Part shown: one piece after another, positions 17,387-25,371 of the stretch
How the letters are laid out: the number at the start of each line of letters is the position of its first letter
Position numbering within the stretch: position 1 is the first letter of the stretch
Source of the DNA: Limobrevibacterium gyesilva
GTDB taxonomy: Bacteria; Pseudomonadota; Alphaproteobacteria; Acetobacterales; Acetobacteraceae
Direction of reading: 5' to 3'
Length of the DNA stretch: 64,000 nucleotides
Assembly (NCBI RefSeq): GCF_025989185.1
Contig: NZ_JAPDNT010000015.1
Span: 25,687 to 89,686, forward strand
Position numbers and translations under genes: made by a program
Notes under the pieces: generated by a model
Told to the model about the DNA's origin: nothing
Seen by the model: the letters and a program-made list of their open reading frames with translations, nothing else
Databases searched by the model: none

Positions 17387-18292
17387 TCAGAGCGGCGTGC
17401 GCGGGACCTGGCGGGAGGCGACCGGGATCGGGACGGCGCGATAGGCATCCAGGCCGCGGCCGACGGTGCCCTGCGGCGCCGGCAGGATCCGCGCAGTCTC
17501 GGCCTTGTTGGACAGGCGGTAGGCGCCGGCCGGCTGGGCAGTCAACGGCGCGGGCGGGCGCAGCACATTGGACTGGGCCGGCCAGGCGGTGCCATGGCTG
17601 TTCCAGACGTTGGATGACCAGACATTGGTGGACCACACATTCGCAGGCGCTCCGCCCGGCATACGGAGCAGGCGCTTCATCTCCTCGGGCAAGACAGCGG
17701 CGACTTTGCGCTGGTAGATTTCGCCACGCTCCGGCGTCGCGGAATGGTAGCTGGCGGTCGCGCGGGCCCAGTCGCGGGACTGGGAATAGAGCTGGCCGAG
17801 GAAGCGTGCGGCATAGACGGCGTTGGCGACAGGATCGAACGCTTCATCGAGGCTGGCGAAGGCGTTCGGGTGGTACATCAGGTTCACCTGCATGCAGCCG
17901 ACATCGATCGAGCGGGCGCCGCGCTGCTGGAACGCGCGCACCGCGGCGATGGCCTCCGTCTTGCTGGCATAGCTATAGCCGTCACCCTCGACATTGATGG
18001 TCCACGGCCAGGGATGGATGACGCCCTGGGCGTCCGGGCGGCCGCTTTCGACGCGGGCGATGGCGGCCATCAGCTGGGTGGGGATGCCGGCGGCGCGCTC
18101 GGCATTGCGGATGGCCACCCGGCATTGCATGGCTGGATCGGCGGCGGTGAGCGACGGCTGCAACGCCACCGTCAGCGGCCGGAGCTGTCGCGCCGGCGAT
18201 TCCGCACGGGCCGCCGCCGTACAGACAATGAGACTGCCCACGAGCGCCGCGCACGATGCCGCGCCCGGCAGAAGGGTGATGAGGATGCGCAT
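17387..18292 (-). CDS. lytic transglycosylase (SLT-like domain), secreted
   Basis: Periplasmic peptidoglycan-cleaving enzyme of 301 residues. It starts with a signal peptide (ITLLPGAASCAALVGSLIV, then AARA), and the SLT-like domain has the catalytic glutamate E82 in AIARVESG, GCMQVNLMYHPNAF and YHSATPERGEIY. The ATG at 18292 places the signal peptide correctly; an ATG at 18325 would add 11 residues, and further extension upstream would run antisense to a small RNA candidate. After the domain comes a low-complexity tail with three NVW repeats (about residues 218-230), then Pro/Ala-rich sequence. A cell-wall remodelling role is likely. Confidence 0.85.
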   Translation of the reverse strand: MRILITLLPGAASCAALVGSLIVCTAAARAESPARQLRPLTVALQPSLTAADPAMQCRVAIRNAERAAGIPTQLMAAIARVESGRPDAQGVIHPWPWTINVEGDGYSYASKTEAIAAVRAFQQRGARSIDVGCMQVNLMYHPNAFASLDEAFDPVANAVYAARFLGQLYSQSRDWARATASYHSATPERGEIYQRKVAAVLPEEMKRLLRMPGGAPANVWSTNVWSSNVWNSHGTAWPAQSNVLRPPAPLTAQPAGAYRLSNKAETARILPAPQGTVGRGLDAYRAVPIPVASRQVPRTPL

Positions 18293-18421
18293 GCCGGACA
18301 CGGTATAGGCGGAATCGTTAACCATGTGTGAGTAGCGAGTATGGGAGGCATCCGGTTTGTTGCGGCACGGTATCGCCCGCAGATCACTGCGAAAAAAGAA
18401 TGCTGCAATGCAAAAAATCAC

Positions 18422-18450
18422 TTGCGCGCAAATGCTCGGTGACCTATCTT
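18422..18450 (+). promoter_or_regulatory. candidate promoter of the small RNA
   Basis: TTGCGC at 18422-18427 and TATCTT at 18445-18450 are spaced by 17 bases, resembling a housekeeping sigma factor promoter. The predicted start, six to eight bases downstream, falls right at the 5' edge of the first hairpin of the small RNA. The agreement of promoter, hairpin and terminator positions is the main support. Confidence 0.55.
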
Positions 18451-18456
18451 CCGCTT

Positions 18457-18544
18457 CGCAGCAAGGCAGCTTCGGTTGCCTTCCTGCTTTCTTGGACGTT
18501 TCCTCCCTAAACTTGGCGGCGCTGCAAAGCGCCGCCACTTTTTT
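18457..18544 (+). ncRNA. candidate trans-acting small RNA with anti-Shine-Dalgarno motif
   Basis: An RNA of about 88 nt is predicted between two protein genes. Its 5' end (18458-18487) folds into a long hairpin: GCAG/CUGC, one C-C mismatch, then eight pairs (one of them G-U) capped by a UUCG tetraloop (18471-18474). A single-stranded stretch follows (18488-18514) that contains UUUCCUCCC at 18499-18507, complementary to Shine-Dalgarno sequences. It ends in a perfect intrinsic terminator. This layout is like alphaproteobacterial Hfq-dependent regulators with CUCCUCCC-type loops that block translation starts. I do not assign it to a named family; no open frame overlaps it sensibly. Confidence 0.7.
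18515..18544 (+). terminator. intrinsic terminator of the small RNA
   Basis: GGCGGCGC (18515-18522) and GCGCCGCC (18529-18536) form a perfect 8-pair stem with a TGCAAA loop, followed by AC and six T residues (18539-18544). It works on the plus strand, where there is no upstream protein gene ending nearby, so it must serve a separate transcript. Confidence 0.85.
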
Positions 18545-18586
18545 ATCCGGCATGACATTTCTGGCCCCGGCGGCCGCCCCGACAGG

Positions 18587-19447
18587 TCAGGCGATGCCGA
18601 GTTCGGGGGCGGCGGCCAGCGTCGCGATCAACGCGGTGATGCGCTCCCGCATGGCGGCGAACCCCGGCAGGCGCTCGATCCGGGCCTCGTCCATATAGAG
18701 GCTGCGGTTGATCTCGATCTGCAGCGCGTGCACGCCTTCGCGCGGGCGGCCGTAATGGCGGGTGATGTAGCCGCCGGCATAGGGGTCGTTGCGCCGCACC
18801 GAGAAACCCAGGCCGATCAGCGTCTCCTCGATCAGGCGGACGGCCGGCGCCGCGCAGGTGGTGCCGTGCGCGTCGCCCAGGACGAAATCGGCGGCCGGGC
18901 GCGGGGCCATGCTGCCGCCGGGCATGGAATGGCAGTCGAGCAGCAGGCAGGCGCCGAATTGCGTCCGCGTCGCCTCGATCACGCCCCGAAGGGTCTCGTG
19001 ATAGGGCTGCCACAGCGACCGCACCCGCGTCTCGGCATCGGCAAAGCGCAGCTTGCCGCGATAGATCGTCTCGCCGGAGGCGACCACCTTGGCGATGGTG
19101 CCGAGCCCGGCGCCGACCCGGGCGCTGCTGGTGTTCACCCAGGGCGGCAACTGCTCCTCGAACATGGCTGGATCGAGTTCCCACGGCTCGCGGTTGGGGT
19201 CGCAGAAGGCGCGCGGGAAGGTGGCGGCCAGCAGGGGGGCGCCGTACTGGGGGGCGGCGGCGAACAGTTCGTCGACGAAGCTGTCCTCACTGCGGCGCAG
19301 GCGCAGCCGGTCGAGTCGGGCGGCGGCGACGAAGGCGGGGGGATAGGTGCGGCCGGAATGCGGCGAGGCGAAGACGATCGGGACGGTCTGCCGTGCCGGG
19401 CGGGCCAGCGTGACGGCGGGAGCGACATCGGGCAGCGGCAGGTCCAT
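18587..19447 (-). CDS. N-formylglutamate amidohydrolase family protein
   Basis: Zinc hydrolase of about 286 residues. The family blocks VFASPHSGRTYP, SEDSFVDELFA, LLLDCHSMPG and LQIEINRSLYMDE are all present; HSG, DCHS and the histidine/glutamate positions are the metal and catalytic sites. These enzymes release glutamate from N-formylglutamate in histidine degradation or act on related amides. The start is set at the ATG 19447; an in-frame GTG at 19504 would add 19 residues, and neither has a strong ribosome site. No other histidine-utilisation genes are adjacent. Confidence 0.88.
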   Translation of the reverse strand: MDLPLPDVAPAVTLARPARQTVPIVFASPHSGRTYPPAFVAAARLDRLRLRRSEDSFVDELFAAAPQYGAPLLAATFPRAFCDPNREPWELDPAMFEEQLPPWVNTSSARVGAGLGTIAKVVASGETIYRGKLRFADAETRVRSLWQPYHETLRGVIEATRTQFGACLLLDCHSMPGGSMAPRPAADFVLGDAHGTTCAAPAVRLIEETLIGLGFSVRRNDPYAGGYITRHYGRPREGVHALQIEINRSLYMDEARIERLPGFAAMRERITALIATLAAAPELGIA

Positions 19448-19556
19448 GCGCGTATTCAAGCCGCACTGCCCTGCGGCGGCAATCCATTCCGTCAGATCCC
19501 GCACTGCGGCCCCTTGCGGTCATCGCAGTAGCCGCGATACAAGCCGCGCATCGGAT

Positions 19557-19631
19557 GGGCGCGTAGCTCAGCGGGAGAGCACCACCTTGACACGGTGGGG
19601 GTCACAGGTTCAATCCCTGTCGCGCCCACCA
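19557..19631 (+). tRNA. tRNA-Val (GAC)
   Basis: A 75-nt cloverleaf with acceptor stem GGGCGCG/CGCGCCC, D-arm GCTCAGCGGGAGAGC, anticodon stem CCACC/GGTGG around TTGACAC (anticodon GAC at 19589-19591), and T-arm CAGGTTCAATCCCTG. The discriminator A and the CCA end (19629-19631) are encoded. GAC reads valine GUC/GUU codons. It lies between genes transcribed in the opposite direction. Confidence 0.97.
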
Positions 19632-19705
19632 TCCGATCTTACTGACATTGTTGGATAAGTCTTGGTCGGGCCGCGGTGCCGCAGTGCCCGGGCGCTACCC
19701 GCCTG

Positions 19706-20344
19706 CTACCCGGACGCGAGGTCGGCCGCTTTCCGCTGCAGGCTTGCCAGCAATGCATCGCCGCCGCCGTGCATCAGGAAGGAGCGGAAATCCGACCGTT
19801 GGGTGGCGACGCGGCTGATCGCACCGTCCGCCAGCACGTCCACCGCCTTCCAGTTCGGCCCGGTCTGGCGCATCACGTAGTCGAGTTCATGCGTCTCGCC
19901 GGACGCGGGGATTATCTTCGTCTGCAGGATAATCTGGTTGGCGCCGCCGCTCCGCACGTCGGGTTCGATGACGAAGCGCTGGCCCGTGAAGGTGTTGAAG
20001 CTGCTGACATAGGAGCTGATCGAGTAGCGCCGGAACGCCGCGAACAATGCGGCGTGCTGGTCGGCAGACAAGCTGTTCCACATCGGGCCGACGGACACCT
20101 GCAGTATCGTCGCGAGGTCGAGCGCCCGGTCGACCGCCGGCGCCAGCATATCGAAGCGTTGGCTGAACGGCGTTCGTGTGCCCGCGCGCATGATTCTCAG
20201 CAGCGAGTCATAGAGTCCCTGGATCGGCGCGACGACGGCCGGGTCGACAGCGGCGCACGCCGTACCGGGGCGTATCGCGGCGGCGATGGTCGCGCCCGCC
20301 CCGACCATCAGCAGATATCGGCGATCGATCGCAACGGCCGGCAT
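19706..20344 (-). CDS. MlaC/Ttg2D-family lipid-binding protein (HpnM-like)
   Basis: Exported protein of 212 residues with an N-terminal arginine pair and hydrophobic stretch (DRRYLLMVGAGATIAAAI) ending in an Ala-rich cleavage site. The mature part fits the MlaC/Ttg2 family: ILQVSVGPMWNSLSADQHAALFAAFRRYSISSYVSSF (only partly conserved across the family) and the lipid-cavity strands with WKAVDVLADGAISRVATQRSDF. Such proteins carry phospholipids, or in hopanoid producers hopanoid-linked lipids, between membranes. No mla permease or hopanoid genes are adjacent, so the partner complex must be elsewhere. Confidence 0.82.
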   Translation of the reverse strand: MPAVAIDRRYLLMVGAGATIAAAIRPGTACAAVDPAVVAPIQGLYDSLLRIMRAGTRTPFSQRFDMLAPAVDRALDLATILQVSVGPMWNSLSADQHAALFAAFRRYSISSYVSSFNTFTGQRFVIEPDVRSGGANQIILQTKIIPASGETHELDYVMRQTGPNWKAVDVLADGAISRVATQRSDFRSFLMHGGGDALLASLQRKAADLASG

Positions 20345-20364
20345 CCGGGTCCCCGCTCTTGCTG

Positions 20365-20886
20365 CTATTGGGCGTCACGCGCGGCTTGGGCGTTGCGGAC
20401 AGCCTGCGATGTGCTGCCAATGCGCGCGCCCTGGATGACCGGGCGGGGCTTGCGGCTGGGCTGCGCCCGCATGCCTGGCGCGGCAGTCTGCCCCGCGTTG
20501 GGATGGCGCGGGGGCGTGGCGTGCTTGCGTGCGAGTGCTGCGTGCAGGAACGCCAGCGCATGTTCGCGCCGGGCCGCGGCTGCCAGTTGGTTGAGGCGGG
20601 CATTCGCCCGCTTCAGGGCCCGCGCGAACACCTGCTTCTTCGCCGCAAGGCCGCGCTCGCTCGGCGGTTCCGCCGTAACGTCCCGCGTGGCTGCCTTGCC
20701 GCTGCGCCGGCGGCGGCGCTCGCGGATGATGTCGCGGGCACGGCCGTGCCGTGCACGCAGCCAGCGCGTCAGGTCGAGCAGATCGCCGTGCGGCAGGTCA
20801 TCCAGCGCCGGGTAGTGGCTTTGCTGCACGGGCGCCAACTCGTCCTGGGCCAGTAGCCGCCGCTCGGCGGCGAACTCCACGCCCAT
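20365..20886 (-). CDS. conserved-looking basic protein of unknown function
   Basis: A 173-residue protein I cannot name. The first two thirds look structured: ELAPVQQSHYPALDDLP, LLDLTRWLRARHGRARDII, an Arg-rich run RERRRRRSGK, then AAKKQVFARALKRANARLNQL, which should form a basic helix. The tail is Pro/Arg-rich and likely disordered. The ATG has GGGAGAAG eight bases upstream. The strong basic helices suggest nucleic-acid binding, but no recognised domain is visible. It sits 20 bases upstream of the MlaC-like gene on the same strand. Confidence 0.7.
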   Translation of the reverse strand: MGVEFAAERRLLAQDELAPVQQSHYPALDDLPHGDLLDLTRWLRARHGRARDIIRERRRRRSGKAATRDVTAEPPSERGLAAKKQVFARALKRANARLNQLAAAARREHALAFLHAALARKHATPPRHPNAGQTAAPGMRAQPSRKPRPVIQGARIGSTSQAVRNAQAARDAQ

Positions 20887-20985
20887 CCGGTCTTCTCCCG
20901 AGATGCCGCTATGATGATAGCGCGATAGCCCCGCGGGTGCTCGATCGCGACATCAAATCAACGCGCACGGGCTGGCGACGTCCGG

Positions 20986-21351
20986 TCACTCGGAGGCGCC
21001 ACTTGGCCCGTTTATCCGGTCCATGGTGATCCTGAGTTCCTGCTCGGCCCGCAATCTCTCCTCGGCGAGAAGCCCGAGATAGGCCGCATATTGCTGCGTG
21101 CTGCCGCTGTAGACGCATTTGCAGACCAGAGGGTCGGCGAACAGATAGACCTGCCGGCCGTCCTGAACGCGGACGGAGAATTCGTGCGGCGGCAAAGCGT
21201 TGAGCGCCGTCAGTCCCTCCGGGCTTGTTGCCGGGATGGGCCTGAAGCCGGCCATGGCCATCAGGTTCTCCTTGTCGGCAACTTGCGCGCGGGTGCAGGC
21301 GCACACGAGAAGCGCCAATCCGCCGGCAACGAAAATCGGCGTTTTCGACAT
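20986..21351 (-). CDS. small lipoprotein of unknown function
   Basis: Reads as 121 residues from the ATG at 21351. The N-terminus is a lipoprotein signal: SKTPIFVAGGLALLVCAC, with a lipobox-like LVCAC and processing at a cysteine near residue 17-19. The mature part contains GFRPIPATSPEGLTAL, VYLFADPLVCKCVYSGS (a CxC) and a C-terminal amphipathic helix with YLGLLAEERLRAEQEL. No domain is recognised. It lies alone between the GMC oxidoreductase and the basic protein gene, all on the minus strand. Confidence 0.7.
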   Translation of the reverse strand: MSKTPIFVAGGLALLVCACTRAQVADKENLMAMAGFRPIPATSPEGLTALNALPPHEFSVRVQDGRQVYLFADPLVCKCVYSGSTQQYAAYLGLLAEERLRAEQELRITMDRINGPSGASE

Positions 21352-21444
21352 GGCGGTCGCCCTGTTCCATGGCAGCGGCGCGCGAGCGGCCAAGGCTATT
21401 GAGTTGGTCCAGGGCGAAGCAAGACACGTGTCGCGGCGCGACGA

Positions 21445-23046
21445 TCAGTCGCCATGCAGGATCATGTCCGCACCCTTCTCGGCGATCATGATGGCGGTGG
21501 CGTTGGTGTTGCCGGATACCACGGTCGGCATCACCGAGGCGTCGATCACCCGCAGGCCAGCCACCCCCTTCACCCGCAGCGACGTGTCCACGACCGCCAT
21601 GGGGCCGGGGCCCATCATGCAGCTGCTGGTGGGGTGGAAGGTCGTGCCGCCGGTGGCGCGCACATGGTCGAGCAGCGCCGTGTCGGTGTCGGCGGCGGGG
21701 CCGGGCATGTACTCCTCGGTGACGTAGCGGCGCATCGCCTGGCTGGCGAACACGCGGCGGGAGACGTGCAGGCCGGCGACCATGGTGTCGCGGTCGGCCT
21801 GGGTCGAGAGGTAATTCGGGTTCATCGCCGGCGCGGCTGTGGGGTCGGGCGAGGTGATGCGCAGCCAGCCGCGGCTTTCCGGGCGGCAGGGGATGGCGAC
21901 CAGGGTGCAGCCGGGGAAGGCGTGCATGGCCTCGCCGGTCTTCTGCGAGCTGCCGGCAAGGAACTGGTACTGCACGTCCGGCGAGGCCAGCTCCGGCCGG
22001 GTCTTCACGAACAGGCCGATCGGGGCGGCGCCCATCATCAGCGCACCGCGGCGGGCCAGGACGTATTTCAGGCCCTCGCGGAGCTTCAGCACCCAGCTAT
22101 GGGAGATATCGTTCAGCGTGTTGGCGTTGCGGCAGCGATAGATCATGCGCCCGCCCAGATGGTCCTGCAGGTTCTCGCCCACGCCCGGCAGGTCGTGCGC
22201 AACCGGGATGCCCAGCGACTGCAGCAGCGCGCCCGGGCCGATGCCCGAGAGCTGCAGGAGCTGCGGCGAGGCGATGGAGCCGCCGGACAGCAGCACCTCC
22301 CGCTTCGCGCGCACCTGGTGGATGGCACCGTTCTGGCGGTATTCCACGCCCACGGCGCGGCCGCCCTGCACCAGCACGCGGTGGGTCAGCGCGTGCACCT
22401 CCACGCGCAGGTTGGGCCGCCGCATGGCCGGGCGCAGGAACGCGACCGCGGTGCTGCTGCGCCGCCGCTTCCAGACCGTGACCTGCAGCGGGCCCACACC
22501 TTCCTGGTCGGCGCCGTTGAAATCGTCGTTGCGCGGGTAGCCAGCTTCCTGGGCGCCGGCGATGAAGGCGTCGTGCAGCTCGTGGCGGGCGCGCAGGTCG
22601 GAGACGCCGAGCGGGCCTCCGGCGCCATGGTAGGCGTCGGTGCCGCGCTCCTGGTTCTCGGATTTGCGGAAATACGGCAGCACGTCGTCGTACGACCAAC
22701 CGGTGTTGCCGAGCTGACGCCAGAGGTCGAAATCCTGCTTCTGGCCGCGGATGTAGATCAGCCCGTTGATGGCGCTGGAGCCGCCGAGCACCTTGCCGCG
22801 CGGCCAGGAGATGCGGCGGTTGTTCAGCTCCGGCTGCGGCTCGGTCTCATAGTACCAGGCGACCTTGGGATTGTAGATGTTGCGGTAGAAGCCTGCGGGG
22901 ATGTGGATCCAGGGGTCGCGGTCCGGCCCGCCCGCCTCCAGCAGCAGCACCTTGGTGCCGGGGGCGGCGCTCAGCCGGTTGGCCAGCACGCAGCCGGCCG
23001 ATCCCGCGCCCACGATGACGAAGTCGAATTCGGCCGCGTTCTGCAT
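21445..23046 (-). CDS. GMC-family FAD oxidoreductase (choline dehydrogenase-like)
   Basis: Flavoprotein of 533 residues. The FAD-binding motif is DFVIVGAGSAGCVLANRLS at the N-terminus, then WPRGKVLGGSSAINGLIYIRG (GMC signature 1; shortened here) and SGGSIASPQLLQLSGIGP (signature 2). The catalytic histidine is in GTTFHPTSSCMMGP near residue 470, and the C-terminal asparagine in GNTNATAIMIAEKGAD. It oxidises an alcohol, for example choline or another polyol or alkanol. No betaine genes are adjacent, so the substrate is open. The ATG at 23046 begins MQNAAEFDFVIVG, as usual. Confidence 0.94.
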   Translation of the reverse strand: MQNAAEFDFVIVGAGSAGCVLANRLSAAPGTKVLLLEAGGPDRDPWIHIPAGFYRNIYNPKVAWYYETEPQPELNNRRISWPRGKVLGGSSAINGLIYIRGQKQDFDLWRQLGNTGWSYDDVLPYFRKSENQERGTDAYHGAGGPLGVSDLRARHELHDAFIAGAQEAGYPRNDDFNGADQEGVGPLQVTVWKRRRSSTAVAFLRPAMRRPNLRVEVHALTHRVLVQGGRAVGVEYRQNGAIHQVRAKREVLLSGGSIASPQLLQLSGIGPGALLQSLGIPVAHDLPGVGENLQDHLGGRMIYRCRNANTLNDISHSWVLKLREGLKYVLARRGALMMGAAPIGLFVKTRPELASPDVQYQFLAGSSQKTGEAMHAFPGCTLVAIPCRPESRGWLRITSPDPTAAPAMNPNYLSTQADRDTMVAGLHVSRRVFASQAMRRYVTEEYMPGPAADTDTALLDHVRATGGTTFHPTSSCMMGPGPMAVVDTSLRVKGVAGLRVIDASVMPTVVSGNTNATAIMIAEKGADMILHGD

Positions 23047-23101
23047 GGCGTTTCCCCCGTTTGGCGCCGACTATGCCAAGGGGCCGGAGAAACGGAAGTG
23101 G

Positions 23102-23773
23102 TCAGTCCTGCAGGAACGGGTTGGTCTGGCGCTCGCTGCCGATGCTGGAGGCGGGGCCGTGGCCGCAGATGAAGGTCATGTCGTCGCCCAGCGGCAGTAG
23201 CTTCTGCTTGATGCCGGACAGCAGCGCCTCGCTATCGCCATACGGGAAATCGGTGCGCCCGACCGAGCCCTTGAAGATGGTATCGCCGGTGAAGGCGAAG
23301 CGCTGCGTCTGTTCCACGAAGACGATGTGGCCGGGCGTGTGGCCGGGCACGTGCAGCACCTCGAAGCGCAGCGCCCCCAGCTCGACAGTGTCGCCCTCGG
23401 CCAGCCAGCGGTCGGGCAGGACGTTGCGCAGGCCGGTCATGCCGAAGGCCTTCTGCGCCTCCTCGATGCCTTCGAGCAGGAAGCGGTCGCGCTCGTCCGG
23501 GCCCAGCAGCGGCACGGGGGGCAGGCCGCTATTGGCGCGGGCTTCGTCGAGCACGCCCTTCAGCGCCTTGGCGCCGCCGGCGTGGTCGAGATGGCCGTGC
23601 GTGAGCAGAACCAGCTCGACCTTCAGCCCCATGCGGTCCACCGTATCCAGGATCTTTCCGGGCTCGCCGCCGGGATCGACGATGGCGGCGCGCATGCTGC
23701 CGGTCTCCCAGAGCAGGCTGCAGTTCTGCTGGAAGACGGTGACGGGGATGACGGCAATCTGGAAGGGCGGCAT
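23102..23773 (-). CDS. MBL-fold metallo-hydrolase, glyoxalase II-like
   Basis: Hydrolase of 223 residues with the metallo-beta-lactamase metal motif THGHLDHAGG and the later ligands VPGHTPGHIVF, FTGDTIFKGSVGRTDFPYGD and ICGHGPAS. The overall pattern is that of the small glyoxalase II-like group that hydrolyses thioesters. The ATG at 23773 has CGGAG upstream; extension beyond it only reads antisense to phoB. It is located between phoB and the GMC gene on the same strand; co-transcription is unclear. Confidence 0.92.
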   Translation of the reverse strand: MPPFQIAVIPVTVFQQNCSLLWETGSMRAAIVDPGGEPGKILDTVDRMGLKVELVLLTHGHLDHAGGAKALKGVLDEARANSGLPPVPLLGPDERDRFLLEGIEEAQKAFGMTGLRNVLPDRWLAEGDTVELGALRFEVLHVPGHTPGHIVFVEQTQRFAFTGDTIFKGSVGRTDFPYGDSEALLSGIKQKLLPLGDDMTFICGHGPASSIGSERQTNPFLQD

Positions 23774-23859
23774 CGCAGGCTCCGGCGAGGGGTGGGCAGA
23801 CGATGCCCTTACTCCGCCAGCGGACGGGGGGCCACTTCGAATCGACCAGGCCCGATGGC

Positions 23860-24588
23860 TCAGACGGGCTCGGTATCCAGCGAGTAGCCGGCGGCGCGCA
23901 CGGTGCGGACGACGTCGAGCTCGTCCTCGCCGTTGATCGACTTGCGCAGGCGGCGGATATGCACGTCGACGGTCCGAGGTTCCACGTGGATGTCCTTGCC
24001 CCATACGGCGTCGAGCAGCTCCTCGCGCGAGAACACGCGGCGCGGGTGCTGCATGAAGAATTCCAGCAGGCGGAACTCGGTAGGGCCCAGATGGATCGGC
24101 CGGCCGTTGCGCTGCACGCGGTGGGCGGCCAGGTCCATGGTGATGTCGTGGAAGGTCAGGCAGCCCTTGGTGGATACCGCGTTGGAGCGGCGCAGCAGGG
24201 CGCGCATGCGGGCGAGCAGGGCATCCATGCTGAACGGCTTGGTGATGTAGTCGTCCGCACCGGTGTTGAGGCCGCGCACGGCGTCCTGGTCCTCGGTACG
24301 GGCGGTGACCATGATCACCGGCAGGTCGCGGGTGGCGGGGCGGCGGCGGATCTGGCGGCAGACCTCGATGCCGGACATCACCGGCAGCATCCAGTCGAGC
24401 AGGACCAGGTCCGGCTGGGCCTCGGCGATGCGGGTCAGCGCCTCCTGGCCGTCGCCGGCTTCCTCGACGCGGAAGCCCTGCTTTTCCAGGTTGTAGCGCA
24501 GCATGGTGGCGATCGCCGCCTCGTCCTCGACGACGAGGACGAGAGGCTTGGCCAGGGAGGACGTGCCGTTGGACAGGGCGTCGAGCAT
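23860..24588 (-). CDS. phoB: phosphate regulon response regulator PhoB
   Basis: Two-component response regulator of about 242 residues. The receiver domain shows VVEDE near the N-terminus, the phospho-acceptor aspartate in LVLLDWMLP, and the switch lysine in DDYITKPFS. The OmpR/PhoB winged helix carries LGPTEFRLLEFFMQHPRRVFSREELLDAVWG (partial) and EPRTVDVHIRRLRKSI. The ATG at 24588 has a GAAAGAGA site; an ATG at 24624 would add 12 residues. It ends the pst operon and should bind the Pho box upstream of pstS. The sensor phoR is not adjacent. Confidence 0.95.
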   Translation of the reverse strand: MLDALSNGTSSLAKPLVLVVEDEAAIATMLRYNLEKQGFRVEEAGDGQEALTRIAEAQPDLVLLDWMLPVMSGIEVCRQIRRRPATRDLPVIMVTARTEDQDAVRGLNTGADDYITKPFSMDALLARMRALLRRSNAVSTKGCLTFHDITMDLAAHRVQRNGRPIHLGPTEFRLLEFFMQHPRRVFSREELLDAVWGKDIHVEPRTVDVHIRRLRKSINGEDELDVVRTVRAAGYSLDTEPV

Positions 24589-24635
24589 GCGGGGATCTCT
24601 TTCGTCGCGGGCGCGTGGGGTCATGGGCGAGGGGA

Positions 24636-25349
24636 TCAGGCGCGCGGCGGCCGCACCACGGCATAGGCCGAGCTGTCGCCTTTCGGCCGGATGTCCGCCA
24701 GCGGCTCGCCACGGACGGCGTAGTAGACCAGCTCGGCGATGTTGGTGGCGTGGTCGCCGATCCGCTCGAGGTTCTTGGCGATGAACAGCAGGTGGATGCA
24801 GGGCGTGATGTTGCGCGGGTCCTCCATCATGTAGGTGATGAGCTCGCGGAACAGGGCATTGTAGATCTCGTCGATCACCTCGTCGGAGCGCCAGACCTGC
24901 AGCGCCTTGTCGGTGTCGTTTTCGCCGATGGCGTCGATGATGGTCTTGAGGTTCTCCTGCACCAGGCGGGACATGTGGGCGAGGCCGGTGAGGGTGTAGG
25001 GCAGGGCAAACTGGTCCAGCACCAGGCTGCGCTTGGCCACGTTGGTGGCGTAGTCGCCGATGCGCTCGAGCGCGCCGGTGATCTTCAGCGCGGCGACGAT
25101 GTGGCGCAGGTCCTGGGCCAGCGGCTGGCGCAGGGCGAGCAGGCGGATGACGTATTGCTCCACCTCGCGCTCCAGCGCGTCGACCGCGGGGTCGGCGTCC
25201 ACCGCCTGGCTGGCGGCGGCAGCGTCCTTGTCGATGACGGCGCGGCTGGCCAGGGCCACCTGGCTTTCCACCATGCCGCCCATCTCGGTGATCAGGGCCT
25301 GCAGGCGCTTCAGTTCCTGTTCGAAGCTCTTCACGATGTGCTCGGCCAT
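24636..25349 (-). CDS. phoU: phosphate transport regulator PhoU
   Basis: All-helical protein of 237 residues with two PhoU repeats. The metal-binding signatures appear twice: LERIGDYATNVAK (about residues 93-105) and LERIGDHATNIAE (about residues 196-208). PhoU relays the state of the PstSCAB importer to PhoR/PhoB and limits phosphate uptake. The ATG at 25349 starts MAEHIVKSFEQEL, the usual N-terminus. It lies 22 bases after pstB and just before phoB. Confidence 0.97.
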   Translation of the reverse strand: MAEHIVKSFEQELKRLQALITEMGGMVESQVALASRAVIDKDAAAASQAVDADPAVDALEREVEQYVIRLLALRQPLAQDLRHIVAALKITGALERIGDYATNVAKRSLVLDQFALPYTLTGLAHMSRLVQENLKTIIDAIGENDTDKALQVWRSDEVIDEIYNALFRELITYMMEDPRNITPCIHLLFIAKNLERIGDHATNIAELVYYAVRGEPLADIRPKGDSSAYAVVRPPRA

Positions 25350-25371
25350 TTCAGGGCGTTGAATCCTCTGC

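Noticed and set aside
18293..18553. N-terminal extension of the lytic transglycosylase frame up to 18553
   Set aside because: The extension would cover the small RNA region on the other strand and place the signal peptide about 88 residues inside the protein.
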